The notes below the pieces were generated by a model. It ran no database searches. It saw nothing but the letters and a program-made list of their open reading frames with translations, and was not told the DNA's origin. Shown here piece after piece: positions 25,870-33,772 of a stretch of DNA of 64,000 bases. Source of the stretch: Lachnospiraceae bacterium (lineage in GTDB: Bacteria; Bacillota; Clostridia; Lachnospirales; Lachnospiraceae). The position numbers and the translations under genes are program-made. Positions within the stretch are counted from its first letter, which is position 1, and the number at the start of each line of letters is the position of its first letter. The DNA is taken from NCBI GenBank assembly GCA_024690825.1, contig JAILOK010000056.1, forward strand, positions 1 through 64,000, read 5' to 3'.

Positions 25870-28218
25870 ATGGCAAAAACAACGGAAAGATATCCCGGGC
25901 CGCTGGTGTTCGGACTTGATATCGGTACAAGGAGCATAGTCGGCACCGTCGGCTATATGTTCAACAAAAAATTTCATGTTATAGCCATACAATCAAAACT
26001 GCATGAGACCAGGTCGATGCTTGACGGACAGATCCACGATATCGCGGCAGTGGCCGATACCATCATGGATGTGAAGGCTGAACTGCAGAGAAAGACCGGA
26101 CAGCCTTTAAAGGATGTCTGTATAGCGGCTGCGGGACGTGTGCTGAGGACCGTGACCGTTCATGTGGATCACGAATTCGAAGAGGATACGGATGTAACGG
26201 CAGAGCATATCTATTCGCTGGAGCTTTTGGGCGCTCAGAGGGCCTACGAGGAATTCTTAAAGAACAATACCCTCAATATGCGTTTTTACTGCGTCGGATA
26301 CACGGTGGAGAGGTATTATCTCAATAAATTTCCAATGGGAGAGCTTTTAAGCCACAAGGGCAGCCACATAGGCGCAGATGTGATCGCGACATTCCTGCCC
26401 GATGAGGTTGTGGACGGACTGTACAAGGCGGTCAGCATGGCCGGTTTAAATGTTGCGAATATGACCCTCGAGCCTATTGCAGCCATGGAGCTTGCAATCC
26501 CGAAATCATACCGGATGCTGAATCTTGCATTGGTGGATGTGGGTGCGGGAACCAGCGATATTTCAATAACGCGTGACGGCGCGATCATTGCCTACGGAAT
26601 GATCCCGAGTGCGGGTGATGAGCTGACCGAAGCGATAGCAAAGCATTATCTGACCGATTTCGATGAGGCCGAAAAGATCAAATTCGGAGTAAATACCAAG
26701 GGCGCCATAGAGTTCACGGATATCATGGGGATCCACCACAAGACCGATTCGAAGGAAGTGCAGGAGATACTGCGGCCGACGGCGTCCATCATCGCAAGGG
26801 AAGTATCCGACCAGATCAAAAAGCTCAACGGCGGAAAGCCTGTAAGCGCCATCTTTGTTGTCGGAGGCGGCGGAAAGGTGCCTGTCTTTACGGAAATCCT
26901 GGCCGATGAGATGGAGATCTCGCGCGAAAGGGTGGCCGTAAAGGGTGAGGAAGTCTTAAAGAATGTGGACTTCAAGGATGACAGGGTGAAAAAGGATTCG
27001 CTTCTTGTCACACCGATAGGCATATGTCTGAACTTTTATAATCAGGTCAACAATTTCATTTTCGTATCTTTTAACGACAGCCAGATCAAGCTCTATGACA
27101 ATGATCATCTCCAGATCGTGGATGCTGCCATGGCATCGGGCTTTTCGAATGCCGATCTTTTCCCCAAGAGAGGGAAGGAGATCAATTATACGGTGAACGG
27201 GAGTAAGAGACTCGTCCGCGGTACAATGGGAGAAGGCGCGGTCATTCGCTTAAACGGTGAGAATGCTCCCATCAACGCAAAGATCAAGGCGGGAGATATC
27301 ATAGAGGTCGAGCCCTCAACCGCGGGAGATCCGGCAGTCATTACCATAGATTCCCTTCCGGAATTCAAACAGTCCATAAAGATCCTTGTAAACGACAAGA
27401 CCGTCTCAATGCCGAAATTTGCTGCGGTTAACGGTGAGCTTCAGAGCGGTTATTATGAGATACAGGATGGCGACGAGGTAGTCATGAGGGATTACTATAC
27501 TGTCGCGCAGATCCTGGATTTCATGGATATCAGCAAGGAGGATGACTCTGAAATTTATGTAAACCATGAGGAGGCGTATTCCGACATGCCGGTCTACGAA
27601 AACTTCAGTGTCGAGATAGAGATCAGACAGGAAGAACTGGTGGGCGATACCACACAGAAACAGCCCGAAGAGGAAAACGCGGAAGCTGAAAAGACACAGA
27701 GTGAAGAAAAGGCTTCAGGTGAAGAAGAGACACCGGGTGAAGAAAAGTCTTTGGGTGAAGAAAAGTCTTTGGGTGAAGGAAAGGCTCCGGGTGAAGAAAA
27801 AGCTCCGGGTGAAGATGAGACTTTGAGTGAAGAAAAGCCGGAAGCTGAAGAAAAAGCCGGGTCCGGGGAAAAGACAGTGAATGAGGAAAAATCCGCATCT
27901 GAAGAATCGGCCGGAACACAGGAAAAAACTGAAACTGCACAAAAGGCTGAAGAAACGGACCCCTCATCCGATAAAGTATCCGGAGGAAAGCAGATGCCGG
28001 ACGGCACCATAGAGATGACGGTCCGTGTCAACGGAGAAGATGTCCTGCTTACGGGCAAAAAAGAATACATATATGTTGATGTATTTGACAGGATCGATTT
28101 TGATCTTTCGACTCCGCGCGGAAAAGCCGTTATTACAAAACTCAACGGCATGAAGACATCATCCTATGCCGAAAAACTCCGTCCCGGGGATATACTGGAT
28201 ATATACTGGAGTGAGTAA
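25870..28218 (+). CDS. FtsA-family actin-like ATPase with long C-terminal extension
   Basis: A 782-residue protein. The first 400 residues are an FtsA/actin-like ATPase: phosphate-1 loop FGLDIGTRSIVGTVGY, the inserted 1C-type segment, phosphate-2 loop LALVDVGAGTSDISITRDG and adenosine loop FVVGGGGKVPVFTEIL. FtsA proper is about 420 residues and ends in an amphipathic membrane helix, which I do not find. Instead there are two small beta-rich domains, one at about 430-580 and one at the C-terminus (710-782, ending DILDIYWSE), separated by a Glu/Lys/Gly repeat tail (about 600-700). As no other FtsA gene is near ftsZ, it may be the divisome anchor, but it could be a related scaffold. The ribosome site AAAGGG is nearby. 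Confidence 0.8.
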   Translation: MAKTTERYPGPLVFGLDIGTRSIVGTVGYMFNKKFHVIAIQSKLHETRSMLDGQIHDIAAVADTIMDVKAELQRKTGQPLKDVCIAAAGRVLRTVTVHVDHEFEEDTDVTAEHIYSLELLGAQRAYEEFLKNNTLNMRFYCVGYTVERYYLNKFPMGELLSHKGSHIGADVIATFLPDEVVDGLYKAVSMAGLNVANMTLEPIAAMELAIPKSYRMLNLALVDVGAGTSDISITRDGAIIAYGMIPSAGDELTEAIAKHYLTDFDEAEKIKFGVNTKGAIEFTDIMGIHHKTDSKEVQEILRPTASIIAREVSDQIKKLNGGKPVSAIFVVGGGGKVPVFTEILADEMEISRERVAVKGEEVLKNVDFKDDRVKKDSLLVTPIGICLNFYNQVNNFIFVSFNDSQIKLYDNDHLQIVDAAMASGFSNADLFPKRGKEINYTVNGSKRLVRGTMGEGAVIRLNGENAPINAKIKAGDIIEVEPSTAGDPAVITIDSLPEFKQSIKILVNDKTVSMPKFAAVNGELQSGYYEIQDGDEVVMRDYYTVAQILDFMDISKEDDSEIYVNHEEAYSDMPVYENFSVEIEIRQEELVGDTTQKQPEEENAEAEKTQSEEKASGEEETPGEEKSLGEEKSLGEGKAPGEEKAPGEDETLSEEKPEAEEKAGSGEKTVNEEKSASEESAGTQEKTETAQKAEETDPSSDKVSGGKQMPDGTIEMTVRVNGEDVLLTGKKEYIYVDVFDRIDFDLSTPRGKAVITKLNGMKTSSYAEKLRPGDILDIYWSE
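27700..27843 (+). repeat. 18-bp tandem repeat inside the FtsA-family gene
   Basis: Eight consecutive 18-base units encode six-residue units of the type GEEKxx, e.g. GEEKSL and GEEKAP (residues 611-658). Two neighbouring units (27736-27753 and 27754-27771) are identical, which suggests recent duplication. The unit length keeps the frame whatever the copy number. Confidence 0.92.
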
Positions 28219-28245
28219 AAAATTTACATAATATTGTATATTTGC

Positions 28246-28279
28246 TTGCTTTATTATACAAGATAGTGTATCATGATAC
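28246..28279 (+). promoter_or_regulatory. Promoter with palindrome before the YycJ-like gene
   Basis: TTGCTT (28246-28251), 17-base spacer, TATCAT (28269-28274). The perfect palindrome GTATCATGATAC (28268-28279) covers the -10 and the expected start of transcription, a usual place for a repressor site. Confidence 0.6.
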
Positions 28280-28318
28280 CTGTTTGGATTACATAATTAT
28301 CCAAAAAGGAGAGTCTGC

Positions 28319-29116
28319 ATGAGGTTTTGTAATATAGCAAGCGGCAGTTCCGGCAACTGCACCTATATCGGCGACGATAACACACATCTTTTTGTGGATG
28401 TCGGCATATCAGGAAAAAGGATCGAAGCGGGCTTAAATGAGATAGGACTTACCACATCGGATATGACCGGGATCCTCATAACCCACGAACACAGTGATCA
28501 TATAGGCGGTCTTTCGGTCGTATCGAAAAAGTACGGCATACCGGTTTATGCCACAAAGGGTACCATAGCGGCGATAAAAAGCATGCCGAAATACTCGTCC
28601 ATCCCGGATGAACTCTTTCACGAGATAAAGGCGGACAGGGTATTCATGCTGGGAGATTTCTGCATCAGACCCGTGACGATATCGCATGACGCGGCTGAAC
28701 CCGTGGCATTCAGGCTTGATAATAAGGGAAAGTCCGTAGGCGTGCTGACGGATCTTGGAAAATATGACGACTACACGGTGAACTCCATGAAGGGCTGCAA
28801 TACGGTGATGCTTGAGGCAAACCATGATGTGAACATGCTGCAGGTCGGACCCTATCCGTATATGCTCAAAAAAAGGATACTCGGAGACAGGGGACATCTT
28901 TCAAACGACACCTGCGGAAGGCTTCTGGTAGACCTTTTAAGCTCGAAGCTTGAAAATATCGTCCTGGGACACTTAAGCCAGGAAAATAACCTTGCCGAGC
29001 TTGCATATGAGACTGTCAGGATGGAGGTTACCATGTCGGATACGGGCTTCAGGTTTTCCGACCTGAGAGTCCTGATAGGAAAAAGAAATGAAAGGACGGA
29101 ACTCTTAACGGTATGA
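28319..29116 (+). CDS. YycJ/WalJ-like metallo-beta-lactamase-fold hydrolase
   Basis: A 265-residue metal-dependent hydrolase of the YycJ type, probably a nuclease; YycJ family members are linked to cell-wall and DNA processes in Bacillus and Staphylococcus. The family start MRFCNIASGSSGNCTYIG and the metal-binding THEHSDHIGG (HxHxDH) are plain; further ligands are in SHDAAEP and the C-terminal GHLSQEN. It lacks the walK/walR neighbours found in other Firmicutes. AAAAAGGAGAG precedes the start. The stop overlaps the next gene (ATGA). Confidence 0.88.
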   Translation: MRFCNIASGSSGNCTYIGDDNTHLFVDVGISGKRIEAGLNEIGLTTSDMTGILITHEHSDHIGGLSVVSKKYGIPVYATKGTIAAIKSMPKYSSIPDELFHEIKADRVFMLGDFCIRPVTISHDAAEPVAFRLDNKGKSVGVLTDLGKYDDYTVNSMKGCNTVMLEANHDVNMLQVGPYPYMLKKRILGDRGHLSNDTCGRLLVDLLSSKLENIVLGHLSQENNLAELAYETVRMEVTMSDTGFRFSDLRVLIGKRNERTELLTV

Positions 29117-29385
29117 AAAAGGCTGTAATTACAGTTGTAGGGCATGATACGGTGGGCATAATCGCAAGCGTCTGCACATATCTTGCAGAGCAGAATGTGA
29201 ATATACTCGATATCAGCCAGACCATAGTAAACGGATATTTCAACATGATGATGATCGCGGATGTCACGGAGCCGAAGAGCGGCTTTTCCGATCTGGTCAC
29301 CGGACTTGACGGGATAGGAAAGAAAGTCGGGGTGGCGATCCACTGCCAGAGAGAGGACATCTTTGATCTGATGCACAGGGTATAA
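29113..29385 (+). CDS. ACT-domain protein (UPF0237)
   Basis: A 90-residue single ACT domain, the fold that binds small ligands such as amino acids. The sequence [20 protein letters not shown] with the following [20 protein letters not shown] is characteristic of UPF0237. It is translationally coupled to the YycJ-like gene and lies four bases before the UPF0210 gene; ACT (UPF0237) and UPF0210 genes are neighbours in many genomes, which suggests a shared regulatory function that remains undefined. Confidence 0.93.
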   Translation: MKKAVITVVGHDTVGIIASVCTYLAEQNVNILDISQTIVNGYFNMMMIADVTEPKSGFSDLVTGLDGIGKKVGVAIHCQREDIFDLMHRV

Positions 29386-29389
29386 AGAT

Positions 29390-30754
29390 ATGATCAATAT
29401 GAAAGAGGTCATTGAGACCAATGAAATGATCGAAAAGGAAAATCTTGACGTCAGGACGATCACGCTCGGTATATCACTTATCGACTGCATCGATCCTGAC
29501 GTTGACAGGTTATGCCAAAAAATCCGGAACAAGATCGAGAGCAGAGCCGAAAAACTCGTAAAGACCGGAGAGGATATCGAAAAGGAATTCGGCATACCGA
29601 TAGTCAACAAGAGAATATCAGTCACTCCCATAGGATTAATAGGCTCGTCCGCCTGCTCAAAGACCTCCGATTTTGTGAAGATCGCGGCAGCTCTTGAAGA
29701 AGCGGCGGAAAATGTGGGTGTGAACTTTATCGGCGGATACAGCGCCCTTGTCTCAAAGGGAATGACGAAGGGTGAAGAAACACTCATCAGATCCATACCC
29801 GAGGCTCTTTCTTCGACACAGAGGGTCATGTCGAGCGTAAATGCCGGATCCACAAGGACCGGTATAAATATGGATGCCGTCAGGCTTATGGGAGATGTGA
29901 TATGTGAGACATCGGCAAAGACTGCCGATAACGATTCCATAGGCTGTACAAAACTGGTCGTACTCTGCAATGCGCCTGATGATAACCCGTTCATGGCAGG
30001 GGCCTTTCACGGTGTGACGGAGGCGGACGAGATAATAAATGTCGGGGTCAGCGGACCGGGAGTTGTCAAAACAGCGCTTACAAAAGTAAGAGGAAAAGAT
30101 TTCGAGACCCTTTGCGAAACAGTCAAGAAAACGGCTTTCAAGGTGACGAGAGTAGGACAGCTGGTTGCGCTGGAGGCTTCAAAGCGTCTTGATATTCCGT
30201 TCGGAATAGTCGATCTTTCGCTTGCGCCCACTCCTGCGGTAGGCGATTCCGTTGCCGACATTTTAAAGGAGATGGGACTTGAACAGCCCGGCGCCCCCGG
30301 AACCACGGCGGCTCTGGCTCTTTTAAATGACCAGGTTAAAAAGGGCGGCGTGATGGCTTCAAGTTATGTGGGAGGTCTTTCGGGTGCGTTTATACCGGTA
30401 AGCGAAGACCGCGGGATGATCGATGCGGTAAAGGCGGGCGCTCTTACCATAGAGAAGCTGGAAGCCATGACCTGCGTGTGCTCGGTCGGACTTGACATGA
30501 TCGCTGTCCCGGGAGACACAAAACCCGAAACCGTTGCCGGTATCATAGCCGATGAAATGGCGATAGGCATGGTAAATAATAAAACCACGGCTGTAAGAAT
30601 AATTCCCGTTGCGGGCAGAAAGGTCGGAGATATGGCGCAGTTCGGAGGACTGCTGGGATTTGCGCCCATAATGAAGGTTAACGGATTTTCATGCGATGAA
30701 TTTGTGAACCGAAAAGGCAGGATACCTGCGCCGATACACTCGTTCAAAAACTGA
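29390..30754 (+). CDS. UPF0210 (DUF711, PFL-family) protein
   Basis: A 454-residue protein of the UPF0210 family, structurally related to glycyl-radical/PFL folds but without known activity. Signatures include [21 protein letters not shown]-like [14 protein letters not shown], the serine/glycine-rich [16 protein letters not shown], and the C-terminal [22 protein letters not shown]. There is no clear glycine-radical motif. It ends exactly where the convergent tmcAL begins its stop codon, with no intergenic bases. Confidence 0.93.
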   Translation: MINMKEVIETNEMIEKENLDVRTITLGISLIDCIDPDVDRLCQKIRNKIESRAEKLVKTGEDIEKEFGIPIVNKRISVTPIGLIGSSACSKTSDFVKIAAALEEAAENVGVNFIGGYSALVSKGMTKGEETLIRSIPEALSSTQRVMSSVNAGSTRTGINMDAVRLMGDVICETSAKTADNDSIGCTKLVVLCNAPDDNPFMAGAFHGVTEADEIINVGVSGPGVVKTALTKVRGKDFETLCETVKKTAFKVTRVGQLVALEASKRLDIPFGIVDLSLAPTPAVGDSVADILKEMGLEQPGAPGTTAALALLNDQVKKGGVMASSYVGGLSGAFIPVSEDRGMIDAVKAGALTIEKLEAMTCVCSVGLDMIAVPGDTKPETVAGIIADEMAIGMVNNKTTAVRIIPVAGRKVGDMAQFGGLLGFAPIMKVNGFSCDEFVNRKGRIPAPIHSFKN

Positions 30755-32005
30755 TCAGCATAAAACCAGGCCGTCTTTTATCTCGGCCTTTCGTTTGAGA
30801 TCACCGGGGGAAACTGTTCCGTATTTTTCCTCGATGATCTTATTATATATATCACCTGCTCTTAGGGTGTCGTTAAAGGTCTCAAGTGAGGCGCCCTGCA
30901 GAACATCTTTTGCGTCGCTTGCCCTTGAGATAACGGGTACCGATGCATTTTTTTGCATTTTCTTTAAGACAGCCGAAGCCTCCTGCTTAAAACCGAGGAT
31001 GCGGATATAGGAATCGGAAGCGTCGAGGGCCTTTTCCGGTGACTTTATGCCGAGAAGAATATGGAGAAGAGCGCGGCTTATACGCGAGTGGGTCATATCC
31101 CTGGTCTTGACCGAGGAGATCAGGTCATCGGGGTCGGTGAAGCTGATGGCTCTTTTTTCTATCCTGTCTGATATGCTTTTTGACACATCGGCAAACCTGC
31201 AAAGATCATCGCCGTCATATATGGCATTTATCAGTCTGTACTTGAGCATGGCGGACAGATCTGATGTCGTCACGGGAAAGACTTTTCCAAAATTTTTTTC
31301 GAGTATTTCGTATACGCTTTCGGGCAGCTGTGACTTTATGGAGCTTATATTGTTGTTTTCCTGTATGGCCGTTCGGATGCCGAGGGCGGAAGAATACGCA
31401 TTATGCAGCAGATTGTCATGGTACTGCGCCCCGAGTCTTTGCACACTGTGAGGCGTGATGGAAGAACCCAGTTTTTTCAGGGCTTTCAGATATTCGATCG
31501 CAAGAATGTTGTTGCTTGTCGACATCAGAAGCGGGAGATCATGCATTTCCGGGATCGCGGCGATCAGCGCGGACTGCCTGGCTGTAGGAAATGAATGTCC
31601 TTTTTTCAGTTCGTCTTTGAGACTACGCTTGTAAGAATCCGGCTCGGAAAGAAGAGTTTCCGAGATCCTCGACAGTGAGATGGTATCTCCCGATTCGATC
31701 CCGAAGATCATATCGGTAACGACACCTGAGGCATCGAGCAGAAATACAGCAGATCCGGCAAAGAACTCGGCTGAAGAAGTGGACGCTCTTACCGGAAGTT
31801 CGATCACGATGTCCGCGCCGTTTTTCAGGGCCATTTCAGCACGCAGATGCTTGTCACAAAGAGCGGGGGTTCCACGCTGGGTGAAATCTCCGCTCATTAC
31901 TGCGATCACGCAGTCTGCTTCGGTAAGAGTGCGTGCCTTTTCAAGTATGTGTCTGTGTCCGTTGTGCAGAGGATTGAACTCTGCGACGATTCCGGTTACC
32001 CTCAT
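30755..32005 (-). CDS. tmcAL: tRNA(Met) cytidine acetate ligase TmcAL
   Basis: TmcAL uses acetate and ATP to make N4-acetylcytidine at the wobble position of elongator tRNA-Met. The 416-residue protein has the nucleotidyltransferase motif FNPLHNGHRHI, followed by VMSGDFTQRGTPAL and the AEMALKNGADIVIELPV segment, all standard for this family (formerly UPF0348/YlbM). It is on the - strand, 39 bases after the ABC-F gene, and may be transcribed with it. No terminator is visible after its stop; it abuts the end of the UPF0210 gene tail to tail. No strong ribosome site precedes the ATG. Confidence 0.94.
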   Translation of the reverse strand: MRVTGIVAEFNPLHNGHRHILEKARTLTEADCVIAVMSGDFTQRGTPALCDKHLRAEMALKNGADIVIELPVRASTSSAEFFAGSAVFLLDASGVVTDMIFGIESGDTISLSRISETLLSEPDSYKRSLKDELKKGHSFPTARQSALIAAIPEMHDLPLLMSTSNNILAIEYLKALKKLGSSITPHSVQRLGAQYHDNLLHNAYSSALGIRTAIQENNNISSIKSQLPESVYEILEKNFGKVFPVTTSDLSAMLKYRLINAIYDGDDLCRFADVSKSISDRIEKRAISFTDPDDLISSVKTRDMTHSRISRALLHILLGIKSPEKALDASDSYIRILGFKQEASAVLKKMQKNASVPVISRASDAKDVLQGASLETFNDTLRAGDIYNKIIEEKYGTVSPGDLKRKAEIKDGLVLC

Positions 32006-32044
32006 TTTTGTGCTTTCGTTTCGGTGCTGCCGATAAAACGGTTC

Positions 32045-33682
32045 TTAGTTTTCGTCGTCCTCTATATCAGCCGTATAGATGAAGTTCTTTCTTGCATCTG
32101 TATTTGTTGCAAGATACTCGTCATAGGTTGTGATCTTGTCAATTATCGTGCCGTCGGGCCTGATCTCCATGATCCTGTTTGCCGTAGTCTGCACAAACTG
32201 GTGATCGTGGCAGGAGAAGAGAACCACGCCGGGGAATTTGATGAGACCGTTATTTAAGGCTGTGATCGATTCCATGTCGAGGTGGTTTGTGGGTTCATCG
32301 AGCATCAGTACATTGGAACCGGAGATCATCATTTTTGAAAGAAGGCAGCGTACCTTTTCGCCTCCGGAAAGGATGCGCACCTTTTTCACTCCGTCCTCGC
32401 CGGGAAAGAGCATCCTGCCTAAAAAGCCTCTGACATAGGTCACATCCTTTACGGGTGAATATCCCGTAAGCCATTCGGTTATATTGTAATCGTTGTTGAA
32501 TTCCTCCGTATTATCCTTGGGGAAATAGCTCTGCGAAGTGGTAACGCCCCATTTATAGGAACCGCTGTCGGGTTCTTCTTCTCCGGCAAGGATCTTGAAA
32601 AGCATGGTGATGGCCTGCTCATTGGGGCCGATCAGCGCGACCTTGTCTTCGCGTCTTAAAGTAAATGTGATGTTGTCGAGTATGATCTTTCCGTCCTGGT
32701 ATTTGGTCAGGTTTTCAACGGACAGGACTTCGTTTCCTATCTCGCGCTCGGGTCTGAAATCGACATAAGGATATTTTCTTGACGAGGGTTTGATCGTATC
32801 AAGCTCGATCTTTTCAAGAGCCCTCTTTCTTGAGGTCGCCTGCTTTGATTTGGAGGCGTTTGCAGAGAAACGGGAAATGAATTCCTGCAGCTCCTTTATC
32901 TTTTCTTCCTTTTTCTTGTTTGCTTCCTTCATCTGCTGGATCAGCAGCTGGCTGGACTCATACCAGAAATCATAGTTGCCAGCGTAGAGAGTGATCTTGC
33001 TGTAATCGATATCCGCTGTCTGGGTGCAGACCTTGTTGAGGAAATACCTGTCATGGGACACGACAATGACGGTATTGTCAAAGTCGATCAGAAATTCCTC
33101 AAGCCATTCTATCGCGTCAAGATCCAGGTGGTTTGTGGGCTCATCAAGGAGCAGTATGTCGGGATTGCCGAAAAGAGCGCGGGCAAGGAGTACCTTGACC
33201 TTCTGGTTACCGTTAAGATCTCCCATCAGGGCACGGTGCAGGTCGGGCTCTATCCCGAGTCCGTTTAAGAGGGTTTCGGCATCGGATTCGGCTTCCCATC
33301 CGTTCATCTCGGCAAATTCGGCTTCAAGTTCTGCGGCTCTTACGCCGTCTTCGTCGGTGAAGTCTTCCTTTGCATAGATGGCATCCTTTTCCTTCATTAC
33401 TTCAAAGAGATGTTCGTTTCCCATGATCACGGTATCAAGGACCGTCTCGTGGTCGTATTTGAAATGGTCCTGCTCAAGGACGGATATCCTCTGCCCGGGA
33501 GTGACCGATATGTCTCCGGAGGTGGTTTCGAGCTGACCGCTTAAGATCTTAAGAAATGTGGATTTTCCGGCTCCGTTGGCGCCGATAAGCCCGTAACAGT
33601 TTCCTTCGGTAAATTTGATATTTACATCCTCAAAAAGTGCTTTTTTTCCTACACGGTAGGTTACATTATTTGCTGCAATCAA
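32045..33682 (-). CDS. ABC-F ATPase, YbiT/YkpA-like
   Basis: A 545-residue soluble protein with two ABC ATPase domains and no membrane span, so a ribosome-acting ABC-F factor and not a transporter. Walker A motifs are GANGAGKST and a divergent GPNEQAIT (second domain, lacking the usual GKS/T), Walker B is LLLDEPTNHLDLD and LMLDEPTNHLDME, and the ABC-F linker lies between. The segment WGVTTSQSYFPKDN is typical of the YbiT/YkpA group. The start is TTG at 33682 (MIAANNVTYRVGKKALFED) with AGGGAGG (33691-33697) eight bases upstream. Longer in-frame readings run into the divergent promoter. Confidence 0.9.
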   Translation of the reverse strand: MIAANNVTYRVGKKALFEDVNIKFTEGNCYGLIGANGAGKSTFLKILSGQLETTSGDISVTPGQRISVLEQDHFKYDHETVLDTVIMGNEHLFEVMKEKDAIYAKEDFTDEDGVRAAELEAEFAEMNGWEAESDAETLLNGLGIEPDLHRALMGDLNGNQKVKVLLARALFGNPDILLLDEPTNHLDLDAIEWLEEFLIDFDNTVIVVSHDRYFLNKVCTQTADIDYSKITLYAGNYDFWYESSQLLIQQMKEANKKKEEKIKELQEFISRFSANASKSKQATSRKRALEKIELDTIKPSSRKYPYVDFRPEREIGNEVLSVENLTKYQDGKIILDNITFTLRREDKVALIGPNEQAITMLFKILAGEEEPDSGSYKWGVTTSQSYFPKDNTEEFNNDYNITEWLTGYSPVKDVTYVRGFLGRMLFPGEDGVKKVRILSGGEKVRCLLSKMMISGSNVLMLDEPTNHLDMESITALNNGLIKFPGVVLFSCHDHQFVQTTANRIMEIRPDGTIIDKITTYDEYLATNTDARKNFIYTADIEDDEN

Positions 33683-33707
33683 AAATAGATCCTCCCTATG
33701 ATTTTTT

Positions 33708-33757
33708 TTGACCTTGGTATCGAAATGTAGTATACTAGAGTGTCGAAAAATGTGCAA
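33708..33757. promoter_or_regulatory. Divergent promoter pair with a shared palindromic -10
   Basis: On the + strand TTGACC (33708-33713), 17 bases, TATACT (33731-33736) drives the EAL gene. On the - strand TTGCAC (33757-33752), 17 bases, TATACT (33734-33729) drives the ABC-F gene. Both -10 boxes lie in the palindrome TAGTATACTA (33728-33737) and overlap by four bases. Expected leaders are about 30 and 40 bases. Confidence 0.85.
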
Positions 33758-33772
33758 GGCAAGGGCAAAGGA

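Noticed and set aside
27700-27843. 18-bp tandem units as a CRISPR array
   Set aside because: Units are directly adjacent without spacers, are in frame inside a coding gene and encode a low-complexity tail.
27594-28151. 185-codon Ser/Phe-rich - strand frame
   Set aside because: It is the complement of the Glu/Lys repeat tail of the FtsA-family gene.
28852-29994. 380-codon - strand frame opposite YycJ-like, ACT and UPF0210 genes
   Set aside because: It crosses three conserved + strand genes and has shadow-like composition; no ribosome site or promoter was seen.
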